From NCBI GenBank assembly GCA_963708905.1, contig CAVPUV010000068.1:1-64000 (forward strand): DNA of 64,000 nucleotides, written 5' to 3'. The translations under genes and the position numbers were made by a program. Below the pieces are notes generated by a model. That model saw only the letters and a list, made by a program, of their open reading frames with translations, did not search any database and was not told the origin of the DNA. The stretch is from SHZL01 sp963708905 (GTDB taxonomy: Bacteria; Pseudomonadota; Gammaproteobacteria; Xanthomonadales; SZUA-36). Shown here piece after piece: positions 1 through 8,107 of this stretch (positions are counted from its first letter, which is position 1; every line of letters starts with the position of its first letter).

Positions 1-1
1 A

Positions 2-697
2 TTACTTACTTTTTTCTATCGCCAGATGCCTGAATTGATCGAGCGTGGTCACATTTATATCGGCCAACCACCTCTGTACAAAATCAAACAAGGCAAGCAG
101 GAACAGTACCTGAAAGACGATGTAGAGTTGAATGACTATCTTTTGGCGCGGGCGCTTGATGATGCGGCCTTGCAGTTTGATCCGGAAGCGCCGCCACTCA
201 AAGCCGCAGCGCTGGAGCAATTGATGCGCGACTTTATGGCGGTCAGCCAGGCCAATGTGCGTCTGGCGCAACGATATGACCCGGTATTCTTGTCCCATCT
301 CATTGATTCAGAAAGATTTCATACCGAGTGGGACGAACCCGGAATTAAGCAGTGGGCCGCACAGATGGTGGCGCGTCTCAATCTTGTGGGCCCAGCCAGC
401 GTGCATTACGAAATTGAAGTACGCAAAGGTGAGGAGGGTTTTGATCTACATTTGCTTAAATCAACCCATGGGGTAACCCAAGCCAAGCGCATTCGCCATG
501 ATTTTTTCCTTGGGCCGGAATACCGCCTGATTGGCCGCCTGTCAGATACCCTGTTCGGCTTGGTACAGCCGGGCGCAAAGATCGTTCGTGGCAAGGCTGA
601 GCAGGAGATTTCCAGTTTCCGCGAGGCCTATGAATGGTTAATGGCGGAAAGCCGCAAGGGCAGGACCATTCAGCGTTTTAAAGGCCTGGGGGAAATG
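2..697 (+). pseudogene. gyrB: gyrB internal fragment (second copy)
   Basis: This open stretch encodes 232 residues of DNA gyrase subunit B, running from LLTFFYRQMPELIERGHIYI to the conserved RFKGLGEM, and then leaves the gyrB sequence abruptly. It corresponds to residues about 510-741 of the gyrB at the right end of the window. Over the 612 comparable bases only two differ (positions 1 and 64 here against 63389 and 63452). There is no start codon, ATPase domain or C-terminus, so it is not functional. At about 698 it joins a leftward nfnB-like gene. It may be a recent duplication or an artefact at a contig edge; the sequence cannot decide. Confidence 0.9.
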
Positions 698-930
698 GTG
701 CCCTTGCCGATGATCTTCTGGATAAAATCGGGAATGGCTATCGTGACCGGGCAACCCGCCACGCAGGCCGGATCCGGGCACATCAGGCAGCGCTCGCTTT
801 CCAGCAGGACGTCATCCAGCTGATAGCCTACGGCCACCTCGGCGAAGTTCTTTACCCGCTGCAGCGGTTCCTGCACCGGCATCGGCGTGCGCTGCTGCGG
901 AATGGTCCGGATGGTTTTTTTCTTCGCCAT
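698..930 (-). pseudogene. NfnB/GltD-like flavoprotein, N-terminal fragment (nfnB1)
   Basis: Only about 77 residues of an NADPH-dependent glutamate synthase small subunit-like protein (NfnB, SudA, GltA family) remain. They include the N-terminal cluster-binding motif CLMCPDPACVAGCPV, which in this family holds a [4Fe-4S] centre. The ATG at 930 overlaps the stop of the upstream nfnA1 gene by one base (TAATG), the usual coupling of this pair. The gene is cut at about 698, where gyrB sequence begins, so both the FAD and NADPH domains are missing. An intact paralogue lies at 6576-7982. Whether the truncation is real depends on whether the gyrB junction is real. Confidence 0.8.
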
Positions 931-1844
931 TACAGTGCCCCCGCCCGGCAGGTTTCGGACCACTTCTCCACCGCCTGCTTCTCGTCTTCGGCAAAGCGCC
1001 GCAGCCGGTTCATGAGATCATCAAAATCCACCTTGTGACCATCGAAATCCGGACCGTCGACACAGGCAAACATCATGCCGTCATCGAGCTTGACGCGACA
1101 GCCGCCGCACATGCCGGTGCCGTCCACCATGATCGGGTTGAGACTGACGGTGGTCTTGATGCCGCGCGGGCGGGTCAGTTCCGCGCAGGCTTTCATCATG
1201 ATGGGCGGCCCGATCGCCACCAGTTCCCTGATGTCCGTATGTTGTTCCAGCGCCAGCCTGATGCCGTCGGTGACCAGCCCCTTGATGCCGGCGGAACCGT
1301 CGTCGGTACAGATAATGAACTCGTCACAGTAATGACGGAACTTGTCATCCCAGAAAACCAGCTTGCGGTCCCTGAATCCGACGATGCCGATGACATAGGC
1401 GCCGGCCTCCTTGAACGCCCGGGCCTGGGGGAAAATCGGCGCGACCCCGAGTCCGCCGCCGACGCAAATGACCTTGCCAACGTTGCTGATATGGCTGGGT
1501 GCGCCCATGGGGCCAACCACGCTGAACAGGGTGGTGCCAATCTGGCAGCTCTGCTGCATCTGCCGGGTGGATTTGCCAACCGCCTGGATCACCAGGGTGA
1601 TAGTGCCGCGCTCCACATTGAAATCCGCAATCGTCAGCGGGATGCGCTCGCCCTGAGCACTCAGCATGACGATGACGAACTGGCCGGGCCGGGCGGCCCT
1701 GGCCATCATCGGGTGGCGGATCTCCAGCAGGTAGGTGACGTCCGAGAAATCCTGCCGGTCGATGATTTCAATGGCGCTGGCCTTGTAACCGCTGTTCGCA
1801 GTGGTATTGATCTCCAGTAGCCCCTGTTGCTGTATTGCGGACAT
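930..1844 (-). CDS. nfnA: Ferredoxin-NADP reductase/sulfide dehydrogenase-type subunit (NfnA-like)
   Basis: A 304-residue protein of the NfnA/SudB/dihydroorotate dehydrogenase electron-transfer family. It has a ferredoxin-reductase-type FAD domain (RPGQFVIVML, RIPLTIADF), a nucleotide-binding domain (GGGLGVAPIFPQ) and a C-terminal [2Fe-2S] region (GTGMCGGCRV, then FACVDGP). In characterised NfnAB this subunit exchanges electrons with NADH while NfnB handles NADPH and ferredoxin. The ATG at 1844 is preceded by GGGAGG. It is the first gene of a leftward unit whose second gene is truncated, and it diverges from the por/nfn operon. A paralogue lies at 5737-6576. The family is clear; the exact acceptor is inferred. 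Confidence 0.88.
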   Translation of the reverse strand: MSAIQQQGLLEINTTANSGYKASAIEIIDRQDFSDVTYLLEIRHPMMARAARPGQFVIVMLSAQGERIPLTIADFNVERGTITLVIQAVGKSTRQMQQSCQIGTTLFSVVGPMGAPSHISNVGKVICVGGGLGVAPIFPQARAFKEAGAYVIGIVGFRDRKLVFWDDKFRHYCDEFIICTDDGSAGIKGLVTDGIRLALEQHTDIRELVAIGPPIMMKACAELTRPRGIKTTVSLNPIMVDGTGMCGGCRVKLDDGMMFACVDGPDFDGHKVDFDDLMNRLRRFAEDEKQAVEKWSETCRAGAL

Positions 1845-1915
1845 TCAGATGTGCCTCCCGGCTCCTGCGCACGACGTATTTGTCCGGATAGTAACGAATT
1901 GATACCGGTGCGGGC

Positions 1916-1929
1916 TTGATGCGGGTCAA
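1916..1929. promoter_or_regulatory. FNR/ANR-type binding site
   Basis: The sequence TTGATGCGGGTCAA matches the FNR/ANR-family consensus TTGAYNNNNRTCAA at all ten defined positions. It lies in the 248-bp divergent gap between nfnA1 and porGD and suggests control by an oxygen- or nitric-oxide-responsive regulator. The match is direct; the regulator and the direction of control are inferred. Confidence 0.6.
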
Positions 1930-1947
1930 GTCCGCATGGACTCTTGT

Positions 1948-1961
1948 CTGATCTAAATCAG
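1948..1961. promoter_or_regulatory. Second FNR-like palindrome
   Basis: CTGATCTAAATCAG is a perfect palindrome in its arms with the core TGATNNNNATCA shared with the FNR consensus. Its centre is 32 bp, about three helical turns, from that of the site at 1916-1929. Paired sites in a divergent gap fit co-regulation of nfnA1 and por/nfn. Confidence 0.45.
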
Positions 1962-2092
1962 CGCGATTCCCCTCGTTGCTATGAATAATGCAGGCATGAA
2001 ACATCCACGGGAGGAACATTGCTCGTGGGTGGCCGTTGCATAAAAGGCGATGTGTGCCGGCAGCGGCGGTGAAAATCAAATGGAGCGGGTTC

Positions 2093-3118
2093 ATGATTAA
2101 GGAGCCGAAGGCGGGAGCAGGGAGGCGAGACTCGTATATTGCCGAATTGCCCAATCCCGGAGGGTTTTTCGGGATTCGGTTCGAGTCCATCGGCGGTCTC
2201 GGCGCCCACGCCGCCGGACAGATTCTGGCCAGGACTTCAGTGCTGAAGATGGGCCTGAACGGCGCGCATTTCTCCTCCTATGGTTCGGAAAAAAAAGGCT
2301 CGGTGATACGCTCCTACATCCGCCTGGGCCCATCGGATCGTCCCATCCGCACCAGCGCACCGATCGATACGCCGGATGTCATCGTCGTTTTTCATAACTC
2401 GCTGCTGCAGCATGCGGTCACCCTGGCCGGCCTGAAGTCTTCCGGCGTATTGATTTTCAATGGCGCCGCAGGTGAAGTTCACGAACCGCTGGCGCGCGTA
2501 CCCGCCGGCGTCAAGATCATACGGGTCGACGCCCTGCGCATCGCCGTCGAGGCATCCTCACGCCCCAACGCGGTGCTGCTGGGCACCCTGGCGAGGGTAC
2601 TGCCGTTTCTGGATGAAGCCGTGCTTCTGCAGGGCCTGTGCGAGGGTTTCGCCCATCACAGCAAGGCTGCGGTGGCAGCCAATCAGCTCGCTTTCAAGCG
2701 CGGCGCGGCTGAATTCGAGGTGATCGGGAACACCAGCGGCGTGCAGGGCGACCTCCCGGTCATGAGCCCGCGCCCGGTCTGGGGTTACAACACGGCCCCC
2801 ATCGGCGGTGTGCTGCCGAACCCCGGCAACACGGTGGCCAATGACCTGACCACCTCACGCACCGGCTGGATGCCGGTGTTGCAGCAAGACAAATGCATTC
2901 ATTGCGGTTTGTGCACGCTGGTTTGCCCGGATTACTGCCTGGTCTGGTGCGAGGACCCGGCCGCGCAAGAACCGCCTTTCAACAAGCTGCTGGGCGTTGA
3001 CTACCGCTATTGCAAAGGCTGTCTGCGTTGCGTCGAAACATGCCCGATGGAAGCGCTGACGCGCACCGCCGAGACCCCCGGCCTGGCAGACCGCCTGAGG
3101 GTTCCACTAGTACCGTGA
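2093..3118 (+). CDS. 2-oxoacid:ferredoxin oxidoreductase gamma-delta fusion (PorGD type)
   Basis: A 341-residue fusion. Residues about 20-210 form the gamma domain of pyruvate-type 2-oxoacid:acceptor oxidoreductases (FESIGGLGAHAAGQILA). The C-terminus is a two-cluster ferredoxin (delta) domain with CIHCGLCTLVCP and CKGCLRCVETCP. It would pass electrons from the thiamine-bound intermediate in PorAB to ferredoxin. The ATG at 2093 has GGAG seven bases upstream; in-frame codons further up lack such a site. The stop codon lies inside the left terminal repeat of the element at 3109-3377, so the last residues are supplied by the element. Pyruvate is the likeliest substrate, but other 2-oxoacids are possible. 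Confidence 0.85.
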   Translation: MIKEPKAGAGRRDSYIAELPNPGGFFGIRFESIGGLGAHAAGQILARTSVLKMGLNGAHFSSYGSEKKGSVIRSYIRLGPSDRPIRTSAPIDTPDVIVVFHNSLLQHAVTLAGLKSSGVLIFNGAAGEVHEPLARVPAGVKIIRVDALRIAVEASSRPNAVLLGTLARVLPFLDEAVLLQGLCEGFAHHSKAAVAANQLAFKRGAAEFEVIGNTSGVQGDLPVMSPRPVWGYNTAPIGGVLPNPGNTVANDLTTSRTGWMPVLQQDKCIHCGLCTLVCPDYCLVWCEDPAAQEPPFNKLLGVDYRYCKGCLRCVETCPMEALTRTAETPGLADRLRVPLVP

Positions 3119-3377
3119 CCCATATATTTCGATACGACCAGAGCCCCCCGGATGTGCCAGGACAAGGCGCAGCGCGCAGGCAATGGCCCAAGTCCTTGTC
3201 AAGCGCTGCAACGCCGTCCTGGTGCATCCCGGGGGCTCCCTTCGGGCGAGCCGCTGACCGGCCATCTGCGGCGTTGCGCTTGCTGGAAAGGGGGCCCGCC
3301 CTTCCTGCGCAAGCGCGCCTAGCAGCTGACCGGTCAGCGACTCGCTGGTTGTATCGAAATATATGGGTCACGGTACT
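3109..3377. repeat. Miniature inverted-repeat element, 269 bp
   Basis: Perfect 27-bp inverted repeats at 3109-3135 and 3351-3377 (outer end AGTACCGTGACCC) bound a non-coding, GC-rich interior. The interior holds further palindromes, for example around 3142-3165 against 3213-3240, and two related arms near 3250 and 3330. No transposase is encoded. The left arm contains the porGD stop codon and the right arm ends 36 bp before the porAB start. It has the form of a MITE or a REP-cluster element and must be transcribed through if porGD and porAB are one operon. Confidence 0.8.
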
Positions 3378-3412
3378 CGCCTTTGAATTTGCTGTTTCCT
3401 GAGGAATTGACC

Positions 3413-5722
3413 ATGGCCAGCACTACCGGATTAAAGCAGCACCCGCCACAGGAACAGGTCGCGCCGGCCCTGCGCCAGCAGGTCGACTTCCTGGGCGGCA
3501 ACGAAGCGGCGGCGCTGGCCGCGCGTGATATCGGTTTTCACCTGATGGGCTATTTTCCGATAACGCCATCTACCGAGGTGGCCGAGAACCTGGCGAAAAT
3601 GCAGGCCGAACACGAGCACGACATCGTGCTGATCCCCGGTGACGGCGAGCACGGTGCGGCGGGCATTTGTTATGGCGCATCGCTGGGCGGCGGCCGGGTA
3701 TTGAACGCGACTTCTTCCCAGGGCCTGCTGTTCGCGCTCGAGCAACTGCCGGTGCAGGCCGGCACGCGCATGCCGATGGTGCTGAACGTGGCAACCCGCA
3801 CGGTATCGGGTCCGCTGGACATACGCGGTGACCACTCGGACCTCTACTTCGTGCTCAACACCGGCTGGATCATCCTGCTGGCGCGGGACCCGCAGGCAGT
3901 CTACGACCTGAATTTCGCCGCGGTTAAAATCGGTGAACACGCGGATGTGCGTTTGCCGGTGATCGTGGCCTACGACGGTTTCTTTACCAGCCACCAGAAA
4001 CGCCGCTTGCACAGGTTCAATGATGCGCCGGGGATCAAACAGTTTCTCGGCCAGCGCAATGCGCCGTTCACCGCACTGGATCCGCGGCACCCGGTGACTT
4101 TCGGGCCGTATATGAATGACCCCGATCTCATCAACAACAAGAAACAGCTGTCGGATGCGATGGAGGCGGCGCGCAGGGTAATCCCCGAGGTGCTGGAGGA
4201 GTTGGGACAGCTCACCGGCCGCAGCTACCCGGTGATGGATGCCTACCGCATGGATGATGCCGAGGTGGCGGTCATCCTGATCAATTCCGCCGCCGAAACA
4301 GCCAAGGAAGCGGCTGACCGCTTGCGCGCGCAAGGCCACAAGGCCGGCGTGCTTTCACCCAATGTCCTGCGGCCGTTCCCGGCCGGCTTGTTCCGCCACT
4401 ACCTGGCCGGCGTCAGAGCCGCGGTGGTCTGCGACCGCGCCGATTCCTATGGCGCCGACGGCGGCAACCTGTCGCTGGAGGTGCGCGCGGCGCTACAGCA
4501 GGACCCCGACAACCACACGCGCATCCTGAGCCGGATATACGGCCTGGGCGGCAAGGATTTCAATGAGGAGGATGCGGGGCATTTCTTCGCGGAAGCGCTG
4601 GATGTGATGACCACAGGACGCGTGGATCTGCCGTTTGCCTATCACGGCATTTACGCCGGTGATCCCGCCAGCAATCCGCCTGCGGGCTTGCCCGCGATCG
4701 AGGTCGCGGCGGTATCACGCGGCATGGCCAGGGTGCACAGGAATCCTGCCAGCGGACGCCTCGATGTCGAGTTGCAACCGGCCTGGGCGCTGACCAGCGT
4801 GCCGTGCCGCATCGCCCCGGGGCACGGGGCCTGTCCCGGCTGTGGTGTCTTCCCGGTACTGCAGCAGGTGTACAGCGTGCTCGAAGGCGACCTGGTGGTG
4901 TTGTTCCAGACCGGTTGCGCCATGGTCGTCACCACCGGCTACCCCAACACCGCGCATCGCATCAGCTACGTGCACAATTTATTCCAGAACGGCGCAGCCA
5001 CGCTGTCCGGTCTGGTTGAGATGTACCACGAACTGCTGCGCCGTGGTGAGTTGCCGAATTCGCCGGACATCACCTTCATGATGGTCAGCGGCGACGGCGG
5101 CATGGATATCGGCATGGGCCCGGCGCTGGGCGCCGCCCACCGCAACCACCGCATGATCATCCTGGAATACGACAACCAGGGCTACATGAACACCGGCGCC
5201 CAATTGTCCTATTCGACGCCGATGGGCCACCGCACTTCCACCAGCGAAGTGGGTCACGAAGGCAGCGGCAAGACTTTCCATCACAAGGACACCGCACAGA
5301 TTTTCGCCGCCTGTCATCTGCCGTTCGTATTCACCGCCAGCGAAGGCTATCCCGAAGACCTGATGCGCAAGGCGGCCAAGGCCCAGTGGTATGCCAGGAA
5401 TGAAGGCCTGGTGTACGGCAAGGTGCTGTCGTTCTGCCCGCTCAACTGGCGCACCACCGATGACGCCGCTCAGCCGGTTCTGCAGTCCGCGGTCGATTCC
5501 TGCTTCTTCCCGGTATACGAAGTGGAAAAAGGTATTACCACGATCAATTATGACCCCGACCTGCTCGGCCGGCGGCAAAAAGTCGCGGACTGGCTGGCGC
5601 GGATGGGCAAGACCAAACACATGCTGGCACCCGAGAACGCCCCCGCGCTGGCGGCCATTGAAGCCGAAACCGAACGGCGCTGGGCGCGCCTGAAAGCCAT
5701 GCATGCACATCCTGGCTTGTAG
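3413..5722 (+). CDS. 2-oxoacid:ferredoxin oxidoreductase alpha-beta fusion (PorAB type)
   Basis: A 769-residue protein joining the alpha (residues about 25-410) and beta (about 460-740) subunits of pyruvate-type ferredoxin oxidoreductase. Alpha motifs include YFPITPSTEVAE and SGPLDIRGDHSD, the latter matching the PorA-type signature. The beta part begins with the cluster-binding GACPGCG and carries the thiamine-diphosphate motif GDGGMDIGMG followed by YDNQGY. With PorGD it would oxidise a 2-oxoacid plus CoA to acyl-CoA, CO2 and reduced ferredoxin, or run in reverse. The ATG at 3413 has GAGG eight bases upstream. Two-gene organisation with both pairs of subunits fused is compact for the family. 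Substrate is not proven. Confidence 0.88.
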   Translation: MASTTGLKQHPPQEQVAPALRQQVDFLGGNEAAALAARDIGFHLMGYFPITPSTEVAENLAKMQAEHEHDIVLIPGDGEHGAAGICYGASLGGGRVLNATSSQGLLFALEQLPVQAGTRMPMVLNVATRTVSGPLDIRGDHSDLYFVLNTGWIILLARDPQAVYDLNFAAVKIGEHADVRLPVIVAYDGFFTSHQKRRLHRFNDAPGIKQFLGQRNAPFTALDPRHPVTFGPYMNDPDLINNKKQLSDAMEAARRVIPEVLEELGQLTGRSYPVMDAYRMDDAEVAVILINSAAETAKEAADRLRAQGHKAGVLSPNVLRPFPAGLFRHYLAGVRAAVVCDRADSYGADGGNLSLEVRAALQQDPDNHTRILSRIYGLGGKDFNEEDAGHFFAEALDVMTTGRVDLPFAYHGIYAGDPASNPPAGLPAIEVAAVSRGMARVHRNPASGRLDVELQPAWALTSVPCRIAPGHGACPGCGVFPVLQQVYSVLEGDLVVLFQTGCAMVVTTGYPNTAHRISYVHNLFQNGAATLSGLVEMYHELLRRGELPNSPDITFMMVSGDGGMDIGMGPALGAAHRNHRMIILEYDNQGYMNTGAQLSYSTPMGHRTSTSEVGHEGSGKTFHHKDTAQIFAACHLPFVFTASEGYPEDLMRKAAKAQWYARNEGLVYGKVLSFCPLNWRTTDDAAQPVLQSAVDSCFFPVYEVEKGITTINYDPDLLGRRQKVADWLARMGKTKHMLAPENAPALAAIEAETERRWARLKAMHAHPGL

Positions 5723-5736
5723 GATGAGAGGAAACC

Positions 5737-6576
5737 ATGGCCAATATCCGTGAAAAACGCTCCCTGACGCCTGTCACCAAGCTGTTCCGCGTGCATGCGC
5801 CCTTGATTGCCGCGGCCGCACAGCCCGGGCAATTTGTCATCGTGCGCGTGCGCGCAGGCGGCGAACGCATTCCCCTGACCATCGCCGACTCGGATCGCGC
5901 CACCGGGCTGGTCACCATCGTGGTGCAGGAAGTGGGTGTCACCACGCGGCTGCTGGGCGCGCTGCAGGAAGGCGATGAGCTGCTCGACATCGTCGGACCG
6001 CTCGGCGAAGCGCCGCACATCCCGGTGCACGGCCATATCGTGGGCGTGGCTGGCGGCTTCGGCGCCGCCGCGCTGCTCAGCATCATGCGGGCGCTGAAAA
6101 CCGCGGGTGAACGCACCACCGTGATTCTCGGGGCCCGCGAGAAGGCCCTGCTGATCCTGACCGAAGAGCTGCGGCAAGCCTGTGACACGCTCGAGCTGTG
6201 CACCGATGACGGCTCCGTCGGATTCAAGGGTTTTGTTACCGCACGACTGCAGCAGATGATGGCCGGCGAAGGTTCGGAAAGGCCGGATTGCGTGGTCGCG
6301 ATCGGCCCCATGCCGATGATGCGCGCCGTGGCTGAAACCACCCGCGAAGCGGGTATTCCGACCCTGGTTTCGCTGGACCCATTGATGATCGACGGTACCG
6401 GAATGTGTGGTGGCTGCCGCGTCACGGTCGCCGGTGAAGTCAAGTTTGCCTGCGTCGACGGCCCCATCTTTGACGGCCACCAGGTGGACTTCAGGGAAGC
6501 GCTGCAACGCAGCAAGATGTATGTCAGGGAAGAAAAAATTGCCGCCTGCCGCCAGGCGGAGTTGGGAGCAGCCTGA
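5737..6576 (+). CDS. nfnA: NfnA-like ferredoxin-NADP reductase subunit (second copy)
   Basis: A 279-residue paralogue of the protein at 930-1844. It has the same order: FAD domain (QPGQFVIVRV, RIPLTIADSD), nucleotide-binding domain (GGFGAAALLS) and [2Fe-2S] region (GTGMCGGCRV, FACVDGP). It starts 14 bases after porAB, behind GAGAGG, and overlaps the next gene by one base, so the four genes por-por-nfnA-nfnB look like one transcription unit. The context suggests that reduced ferredoxin made by Por is converted with NADH into NADPH, or the reverse. Bifurcation is known for NfnAB in general and is inferred here. Confidence 0.88.
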   Translation: MANIREKRSLTPVTKLFRVHAPLIAAAAQPGQFVIVRVRAGGERIPLTIADSDRATGLVTIVVQEVGVTTRLLGALQEGDELLDIVGPLGEAPHIPVHGHIVGVAGGFGAAALLSIMRALKTAGERTTVILGAREKALLILTEELRQACDTLELCTDDGSVGFKGFVTARLQQMMAGEGSERPDCVVAIGPMPMMRAVAETTREAGIPTLVSLDPLMIDGTGMCGGCRVTVAGEVKFACVDGPIFDGHQVDFREALQRSKMYVREEKIAACRQAELGAA

Positions 6577-7982
6577 TGCCGGTCAAACGCAAGGAAAAAA
6601 TCCTTATGCCGCAGCGCGATCCGCTGCTGCGCGCGCACGATTTCGCGGAAGTCAACCAGGGCTACGCTTTTGCCCACGCGCTGTTCGAAGCGGAACGCTG
6701 CCTGCGCTGCCAGGTGCCCACCTGCGTGGATGGTTGCCCGGTGCGTATTCCGATCGCCGAGTTCATCCATGCCATTGCCGCCAAAGATATGCCCATGGCC
6801 GCCGAAATTCTGCGCGCAGCCAACCCGCTGCCAGCCATCTGCGGCCGCGTGTGCCCGCAGGAGTCACAATGCGAACTGCTGTGCAACATGACCGAGCGGT
6901 TTGGAGCGGTGGCCATCGGCCACCTGGAACGCTTTGTCTCGGACTGGGAGCGCGAGCATCCGGTCAGCCCACGCTGCGATCAGCCCTGGCGGGAAGAGAA
7001 GATCGCGATCGTCGGTTCCGGACCAGCCGGTCTGGTCTGCGCCGGCCAGCTGGCGAAGCTGGGCTACCCGGTGACGGTGTTCGAAGCCCTGCACGCACCG
7101 GGCGGCGTGCTGCGCTACGGCATCCCTGAATTTCGCCTGCCCAACAGCATTCTTGACTGGGAGATCGGTGCACTCAAGCGCCTCGGCGTGGAGTTCCAGT
7201 GCAATGTCATCATCGGCAAGACGATCACGCTGGACGCGCTGTTTGATACCATGGCCTATGCGGCCGTGTTTATCGGCACCGGCGCGGGCCTGCCCAAGTT
7301 CATGGGCATCCCGGGTGAGAGCCTGAACGGCGTGTACTCGGCCAATGAATTCCTCACCCGGCTGAACCTCATGGGCGCTTTCGAATTCCCGCGCTCCGAC
7401 ACCCCGGTCAAGGTGGGCCAGCGGGTTGCGGTCATCGGCTCCGGCAATACCGCCATGGACGCGGTCCGATGCGCGCTGCGCATGGGCGCCGAGCAGGCCA
7501 TGATCGTGTACCGCCGCAGCCAGGCGGAAATGACAGCCCGGGTCGAGGAATACCATCATGCCATCGAGGAAGGCGTGGAATTCCACTGGTTGACCAACCC
7601 GATCGAGGTGCTCGGCGATGAGGAAGGTTGGGTTACCGGCCTGAAGTGCCAGCAGATGAAACTGGGAGAAGTGGATGAATCCGGCCGCGCACGTCCGTTG
7701 CCAATTGCGGGATCCGAGTTTGTTCTGCCGGTGGATAACATCGTCCTGTCCATCGGCAACAAACCCAATCCATTGTTGGTAAAATCGACCCCGGGGCTGA
7801 AGACGGAGCCGTGGGGAGGGCTCAAGGTGGACCAGGGCAGCGGCGCGACCAGCCGCAAACGGGTTTATGCCGGGGGTGATGCCGTAACCGGCGCCGCCAC
7901 CGTGATCCTGGCCGCGGGGGCCGGCAAGGATGCTGCTGCCGCCATTCACGCCGACCTGTCTAGCGCCAGGGATTTGAGGTAG
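6576..7982 (+). CDS. nfnB: NfnB/GltD-like NADPH-dependent flavoprotein
   Basis: A 468-residue protein of the glutamate-synthase-small-subunit fold. The N-terminal iron-sulfur domain has CLRCQVPTCVDGCPV and CGRVCPQESQCE. An FAD site (VGSGPAGLVCAG) and an NADPH site (IGSGNTAMDAV) follow, and the C-terminal FAD motif is YAGGDAVTGAATVILAAGAG. In NfnAB this subunit holds the bifurcating flavin. Its start overlaps the nfnA2 stop (TGATG). No glutamate synthase large subunit is adjacent, and pairing with an NfnA-type partner favours an Nfn or sulfide-dehydrogenase role over glutamate synthesis. Confidence 0.88.
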   Translation: MPVKRKEKILMPQRDPLLRAHDFAEVNQGYAFAHALFEAERCLRCQVPTCVDGCPVRIPIAEFIHAIAAKDMPMAAEILRAANPLPAICGRVCPQESQCELLCNMTERFGAVAIGHLERFVSDWEREHPVSPRCDQPWREEKIAIVGSGPAGLVCAGQLAKLGYPVTVFEALHAPGGVLRYGIPEFRLPNSILDWEIGALKRLGVEFQCNVIIGKTITLDALFDTMAYAAVFIGTGAGLPKFMGIPGESLNGVYSANEFLTRLNLMGAFEFPRSDTPVKVGQRVAVIGSGNTAMDAVRCALRMGAEQAMIVYRRSQAEMTARVEEYHHAIEEGVEFHWLTNPIEVLGDEEGWVTGLKCQQMKLGEVDESGRARPLPIAGSEFVLPVDNIVLSIGNKPNPLLVKSTPGLKTEPWGGLKVDQGSGATSRKRVYAGGDAVTGAATVILAAGAGKDAAAAIHADLSSARDLR

Positions 7983-8005
7983 CCGGCGTACATGATTAAA
8001 ATTTT

Positions 8006-8019
8006 GTGATCTGAGTCAA
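8006..8019. promoter_or_regulatory. FNR/CRP-like site upstream of the decaheme cytochrome
   Basis: GTGATCTGAGTCAA matches the FNR/ANR consensus TTGAYNNNNRTCAA at nine of ten defined positions; with flanking bases it also resembles a CRP site. It lies about 90 bp before the cytochrome start and suggests that the cytochrome can be transcribed separately under anaerobic control. Confidence 0.45.
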
Positions 8020-8107
8020 TGCAAAATTCCCTGTATGGGCCATGATTCAGCAGTGAAAATAGATTTTTCGATGTAGGGAAATCCCGGAAGTAAACGAGGA
8101 GTTGGAA

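Noticed and set aside
26..823. A single open frame of 265 codons running from gyrB into the nfnB region
   Set aside because: Its last 42 residues read the nfnB1 gene backwards; it is an accidental fusion created by the junction at about 697.
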